64,000 nt of DNA from RGIG6178 sp045118975 (GTDB taxonomy: Bacteria > Bacillota_I > Bacilli_A > RFN20 > DUOF01). The stretch is taken from the NCBI GenBank assembly GCA_045118975.1, contig JBGVCT010000016.1:62001-126000 (forward strand). Direction: 5' to 3'. Shown here piece by piece: positions 60,906 through 64,000 of the stretch. The translations under genes and the position numbers were made by a program. The stretch's first letter is position 1, and the number at the start of each line of letters is the position of its first letter. The notes under the pieces were generated by a model. It did not search any database and had not been told where the DNA came from. It saw only the letters and a program-made list of their open reading frames with translations.

Positions 60906-62207
60906 ATGAATGATTATGGTTTTGGAGAGAGAATATATAAACTTAGAAATAAGTTTAAGATTTCTCAAAGTGAGTTAGGTAGTATGGTTGGAGTGTCAAA
61001 TAAGGCGGTAAGTAAATGGGAAACTGGTGCTAGTAAACCCAGTATTAATGTGATTAATAAACTAGCTACTATATTTCGAGTAAGTGTAGATGAATTACTA
61101 AATGATGAAGTTGAACATCAAATTACTAAAATAGTTATTACAGGAGGTCCATGCGCTGGTAAAACTACTGCACAAAGTTGGATACAAAGCGAGTTTACTA
61201 AGAAAGGATATCAAGTAATATTTATAAGAGAGGGTGCTACAGATATTATTAATTCTGGATTAAATCATGATGCACTTACTAATAATAAGGATTTCCAAAA
61301 AGCGATTTTAAAATATCAACTAGAAAGAGAAAATATCATATATGAAGCTTGTAAGAAGCTAAAAAACAATAAAGTATTAATAGTTTGTGATAGAGGAGCT
61401 TTGGATGGTAAATGTTATATGTCTAATATCGAATTTAGACAAATGTTAAAAGAGTGTAATACAGATGAAATTGAATTAAGGGATGGATATGATGCAGTAT
61501 TTCATCTTGTTAGTGCTGCTAAGGGTGCAAAAGAGTGTTACACTTTAGAAAATAATACTGCTAGAAGTGAAAGTGTGGAACAAGCCGCCATTGCAGATGA
61601 TAAAATTATAGCGGCCTATACAGGACATCCACATTTTAGAATTATTGATAACTCAACAGATTTTAAAACTAAAATGCTAAGATTAGTAAGTGAAATTTCA
61701 GCATTTTTAGGAGAACCAGAACCATTTGAAATTGAAAGAAAGTATTTAATCGATTACCCAGATACTAAATACCTAGAGAGTTTAGAAAATTGCGATAAGG
61801 TTGAGATTATTCAAACTTATTTGTTAAGTGATGATAAAAACAAAGAGATAAGAATTAGACAAAGAGGAAAAGATGGTAGTTATATATACACTCAAACTGT
61901 TAAAGAAACAGTAAATGATGTAAAAAGAATAGAAAGAGAAAAGAGATTAACTAAAGAAGAGTATTTAGAGTTACTTATGAGTGCTGATCCTGATTTGAGA
62001 CAAATCAGAAAGACTAGATATTGCTTGTCTGAAAATGGATATTATTATGAAATAGATATTTTCCCATTCTTCAAGGATAAGGCAATTATGGAAATAGAGC
62101 TTAAGGATGAGCAAGAAAAATTTACATTCCCTAAATTTATTAAGGTTATAAAAGAAGTGACAGATGATATTAACTATAAAAATCATTCTTTAGCTATGAT
62201 TAAATAA
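60906..62207 (+). CDS. XRE HTH / P-loop (AAA_28-like) / CYTH triple-domain fusion
   Basis: 433 residues. The first 65 residues are a Cro/C1-type HTH (ISQSELGSMVGVSNKAVSKW). Then ITGGPCAGKT (Walker A, about residues 80-87) and CDRGALDGK mark a NadR/AAA_28-like kinase fold. From about residue 275, EIERKYLI with IRIRQRG, IEREKRLT and MEIELKD form a CYTH triphosphate-tunnel domain that binds nucleotide or polyphosphate. The fusion suggests a regulator that reports or modifies a nucleotide signal. GGGGAGG precedes the ATG. Confidence 0.88.
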   Translation: MNDYGFGERIYKLRNKFKISQSELGSMVGVSNKAVSKWETGASKPSINVINKLATIFRVSVDELLNDEVEHQITKIVITGGPCAGKTTAQSWIQSEFTKKGYQVIFIREGATDIINSGLNHDALTNNKDFQKAILKYQLERENIIYEACKKLKNNKVLIVCDRGALDGKCYMSNIEFRQMLKECNTDEIELRDGYDAVFHLVSAAKGAKECYTLENNTARSESVEQAAIADDKIIAAYTGHPHFRIIDNSTDFKTKMLRLVSEISAFLGEPEPFEIERKYLIDYPDTKYLESLENCDKVEIIQTYLLSDDKNKEIRIRQRGKDGSYIYTQTVKETVNDVKRIEREKRLTKEEYLELLMSADPDLRQIRKTRYCLSENGYYYEIDIFPFFKDKAIMEIELKDEQEKFTFPKFIKVIKEVTDDINYKNHSLAMIK

Positions 62208-62217
62208 GAGGAAATAT

Positions 62218-62478
62218 ATGAATTATAATTATGAAGTTTTTTATGCTTATAAAACTAAACCACTTACTGGTTATGGTAAGGTAAGCGTGATATATATTGA
62301 TGTTAATGATAAAAGTTATATCTTCAAAGAAGATATAGATGAAAGAAATCTTATTAGCTATGATAGCGAGGGGAATGAATATTATCCAATAGAGGTGAGT
62401 ATAGAAATATTTAACATGCTTGTTGAGGGTGTTATAAAGATGGGATACTTAAAAACTATTGAAGAAAATGAAATATAA
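62218..62478 (+). CDS. uncharacterised small protein
   Basis: 86 residues, acidic, beta-rich (KVSVIYIDVNDKSYIF), not recognised. It lies 10 bp after the CYTH fusion gene and is probably co-transcribed with it. Confidence 0.6.
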   Translation: MNYNYEVFYAYKTKPLTGYGKVSVIYIDVNDKSYIFKEDIDERNLISYDSEGNEYYPIEVSIEIFNMLVEGVIKMGYLKTIEENEI

Positions 62479-62482
62479 ATGT

Positions 62483-62511
62483 TTGACAGTATTTTGAATA
62501 TGTGTTAACAT
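62483..62511 (+). promoter_or_regulatory. promoter of the rplU operon
   Basis: TTGACA (62483-62488), 17 bp, TAACAT (62506-62511). Confidence 0.7.
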
Positions 62512-62517
62512 ATTGGC

Positions 62518-62620
62518 GTTGTGTCTCCATGTGGAGCTACAACCGCACAAAAAAGGTCTAAAAAGTATATATACTTTACCTTAATGGCGAGTCTTAGTGC
62601 CGTTTTAAAAAATAATATAG
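62518..62620 (+). ncRNA. L21 ribosomal protein leader
   Basis: The 5' UTR of rplU between the promoter and the ribosome site has the layout of the L21 leader seen in Bacillota: a GTTGTG-CTCCATGTGGAG-CACAAC-type stem at 62518-62545, a second AT-rich stem and the GGCGAGTCTTAGTGCC segment at 62586-62601. It is thought to bind ribosomal protein for autoregulation. The exact ends are approximate. Confidence 0.7.
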
Positions 62621-62632
62621 GAGGTGCATGTA

Positions 62633-62941
62633 ATGTACGCAGTAATTGAAACTGGTGGAAAGCAAGTTAAAGTTGCTAAAGGCGATTCAATCTTTGTTGA
62701 AAAATTAGATGTTAAAGAAGGAGAAAAAATTACATTTGATAAGGTTTTACTTATCGGTGGTGAATCAAGTAAAGTTGGTACTCCATATGTTGCTAATGCT
62801 ACAGTAACAGCTAAAGTTGAAAAACAAGGTAAAGCAAAGAAAATTATTGTATTCAAATACAAGAATAAAACTACTTACCGTAGAACTCAAGGACATCGTC
62901 AACCATATACAAGAGTAACAATTGAGTCAATCAATGCTTAA
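62633..62941 (+). CDS. rplU: 50S ribosomal protein L21
   Basis: 102 residues, full length. MYAVIETGGKQVKV at the N-terminus and KNKTTYRRTQGHRQPYTRV at the C-terminus are diagnostic. The start is the ATG at 62633 after AGGAGG; the frame extends 9 nt upstream without merit. First gene of rplU-prp-rpmA. Confidence 0.98.
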   Translation: MYAVIETGGKQVKVAKGDSIFVEKLDVKEGEKITFDKVLLIGGESSKVGTPYVANATVTAKVEKQGKAKKIIVFKYKNKTTYRRTQGHRQPYTRVTIESINA

Positions 62942-62951
62942 TTAAATAATT

Positions 62952-63260
62952 ATGATCAAAGTAATAATCGAGAAAAATGAATCTATAATTAATTCATTAG
63001 AAGTTAGTGGGCACTCTAACTATGATGAAAAAGGAAAAGATATAGTTTGTGCAGGAGTCAGCGCGATAGTTGTTGGTGGTATCAATGCGCTTATTAATGA
63101 AAATAAGAAAGCAATTGATTATGAATGCAAAGAGGGCTATGCAAAAGTTATAGTGAAAAAGATCGATAGTAATATCAACATGATATTAGATGTAATAACT
63201 ACTCAATTGTATACAGTTGAAGAAAGTTATCCAAAATTTATAAAAATAATAGAGAAATAG
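62952..63260 (+). CDS. prp: ribosomal-processing cysteine protease Prp
   Basis: 102 residues. The catalytic His and Cys lie in GHSNYDEKGKDIVCAGVSAI. Prp removes the N-terminal extension of L27, which is needed for ribosome function in Bacillota. Its target gene, rpmA, follows 11 bp later and indeed encodes the extension. Confidence 0.94.
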   Translation: MIKVIIEKNESIINSLEVSGHSNYDEKGKDIVCAGVSAIVVGGINALINENKKAIDYECKEGYAKVIVKKIDSNINMILDVITTQLYTVEESYPKFIKIIEK

Positions 63261-63271
63261 GAGGTAGAGTT

Positions 63272-63556
63272 ATGATTTTAAAGTTAGATTTACAATTATT
63301 TGCTTCTAAAAAGGGAGCAGGTTCTACTAAAAACGGAAGAGATTCTGAATCTAAACGTTTAGGTGCTAAGAAATCAGATGGAGAAGCAATTAATGCTGGT
63401 TCAATTATATATCGTCAAAGAGGAACTAAGATCCATGCAGGTAATAATGTTGGACGTGGTGGAGACGATACATTATTCGCTTTAATTAGTGGATATGTTA
63501 AATATGAGCGTCTTGGTAAAGATAGAAAGCAAGTTTCAGTTTATCCAACTAAATAA
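63272..63556 (+). CDS. rpmA: 50S ribosomal protein L27 with Prp-cleaved extension
   Basis: 94 residues. The N-terminal extension ending in LQLFA is the Prp cleavage site, followed by the mature start SKKGAGSTKNGRDS, and the rest (GSIIYRQRGTKIHAG) is canonical L27. AGGAGGTAGAGTT precedes the ATG. Confidence 0.98.
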   Translation: MILKLDLQLFASKKGAGSTKNGRDSESKRLGAKKSDGEAINAGSIIYRQRGTKIHAGNNVGRGGDDTLFALISGYVKYERLGKDRKQVSVYPTK

Positions 63557-63560
63557 TAAT

Positions 63561-63583
63561 AGCCCTTTTTAAGGGCTTTTTTT
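63561..63583 (+). terminator. intrinsic terminator between rpmA and obgE
   Basis: AGCCCTT / AAGGGCT stem and T-run. Confidence 0.85.
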
Positions 63584-63609
63584 AAATAATAAGGGAGGTT
63601 GTAAGTAGT

Positions 63610-64000
63610 ATGTTTGTAGACAAGGCTAAGTTACATATAAAAGCAGGTAAAGGTGGTAATGGTGCCATCGCTTTTCATCGTGAAAAATTCATTGATAGAG
63701 GAGGACCTAGTGGTGGAGATGGTGGAAGAGGAGGTAGTATCTTCTTTACTTCTGTTTCTGGGCTTACAACTTTAATCGATTTTAAATACATCCATAAGAT
63801 TATTGGTAATGATGGAGAAAATGGTCAAATCGAAAATAGATATGGTAAGAGTGGAGAAGATATCTATGTTAATGTTCCTGTTGGTACTGTTGTAAGTGAT
63901 GCTAAAACAGGAAGAATATTAGCTGATTTTAATATGGCTAATCTTACTATCGAAATTGCTAAAGGTGGTAAAGGTGGTAAGGGTAATGCTAAGTTTGCTA
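63610..64000 (+). CDS. obgE: GTPase ObgE/CgtA, 3'-truncated by window edge
   Basis: 130 codons of the N-terminal Obg domain are visible: FVDKAKLHIKAGKGGNGAI, GGPSGGDGGRGGSI with its Gly-rich loops, and VNVPVGTVV. The GTPase domain lies beyond the window. Obg couples ribosome assembly and stress signals to GTP state. GGGAGG precedes the ATG. Confidence 0.97.
   Translation, partial: MFVDKAKLHIKAGKGGNGAIAFHREKFIDRGGPSGGDGGRGGSIFFTSVSGLTTLIDFKYIHKIIGNDGENGQIENRYGKSGEDIYVNVPVGTVVSDAKTGRILADFNMANLTIEIAKGGKGGKGNAKFA

Noticed and set aside
1..64000. CRISPR array, IS element or prophage
   Set aside because: No spaced direct repeats, transposase, integrase or structural phage gene was seen.

Overview
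The window is an AT-rich, gene-dense stretch of a Bacillota-type chromosome. It has strong Shine-Dalgarno sites, many short intrinsic terminators, two T-box leaders, an L21 leader and the rplU-prp-rpmA-obgE order. TGA acts as a normal stop (for example at 5982-5984, 25600-25602 and 26688-26690), so this is not a Mycoplasma-type code. The best guess is an uncultivated, host-associated anaerobic lineage of Bacilli (RF39 / Erysipelotrichales-like). That is inference from gene content and style; no rRNA is present. No IS element, transposase, integrase, phage gene or CRISPR array was recognised.

Layout. 1-5554 looks like an accessory or defence patch: the C-terminal part of a DNA cytosine-5 methyltransferase, a protein with a probable PD-(D/E)XK motif before a DUF2075-like helicase ATPase, a HEPN protein with an R-x4-H motif, a possible small RNA, and a PemK/MazF-like protein. 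5673-14852 holds small-molecule and stress genes: a nucleoside deoxyribosyltransferase-like protein, an adenosine-deaminase-like enzyme, an AbrB regulator with an ABC exporter, a MazG-like enzyme, TetR with a membrane protein, a HAD phosphatase and a ketopantoate-reductase-like enzyme. 15149-20100 is a tightly overlapping five-gene operon: Ycf46-like AAA ATPase, two unrecognised proteins, DUF2997 and a radical-SAM activase-like protein, behind a structured leader. It is the strongest candidate for a poorly described system. 21146-24622 (minus) is a compact operon with separate coaC and coaB, an aldolase-like protein, a methyltransferase and a C-terminally truncated aminotransferase, divergent from a LysR gene.

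25618-33345 carries Nudix, Gre-like, APH, GNAT, YgjV, TspO and TIM-barrel genes, plus an uncharacterised gene under a T-box whose specifier reads as AAC (Asn). 33440-47828 includes a lipoprotein, an archaeal-type AspRS under a T-box read as GAC (Asp), glycerol-phosphate genes (GDPD, GpsA), PP2C, HD and a second ABC exporter. 47895-54118 is a cell-envelope group: two large membrane proteins, a patatin, an RluA pseudouridine synthase and a surface protein. 54145-60797 has tRNA-Arg(TCG), acpP, YqeY, tRNA-Trp(CCA), an SDR, a superoxide reductase and an SF2 helicase with two predicted membrane helices. 60906-62207 encodes an HTH / P-loop / CYTH fusion. The window ends in the ribosomal operon rplU-prp-rpmA-obgE, with obgE running off the edge.

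How they fit together. The Asp T-box in front of a non-discriminating-type AspRS, and the Asn T-box in front of an unknown gene, suggest that Asn-tRNA is made by transamidation and that asparagine supply is sensed by T-boxes. Start codons were moved from the longest frame to a downstream ATG/GTG wherever a clear ribosome binding site or promoter position argued for it. All family calls are from sequence reading alone; no database search was run.
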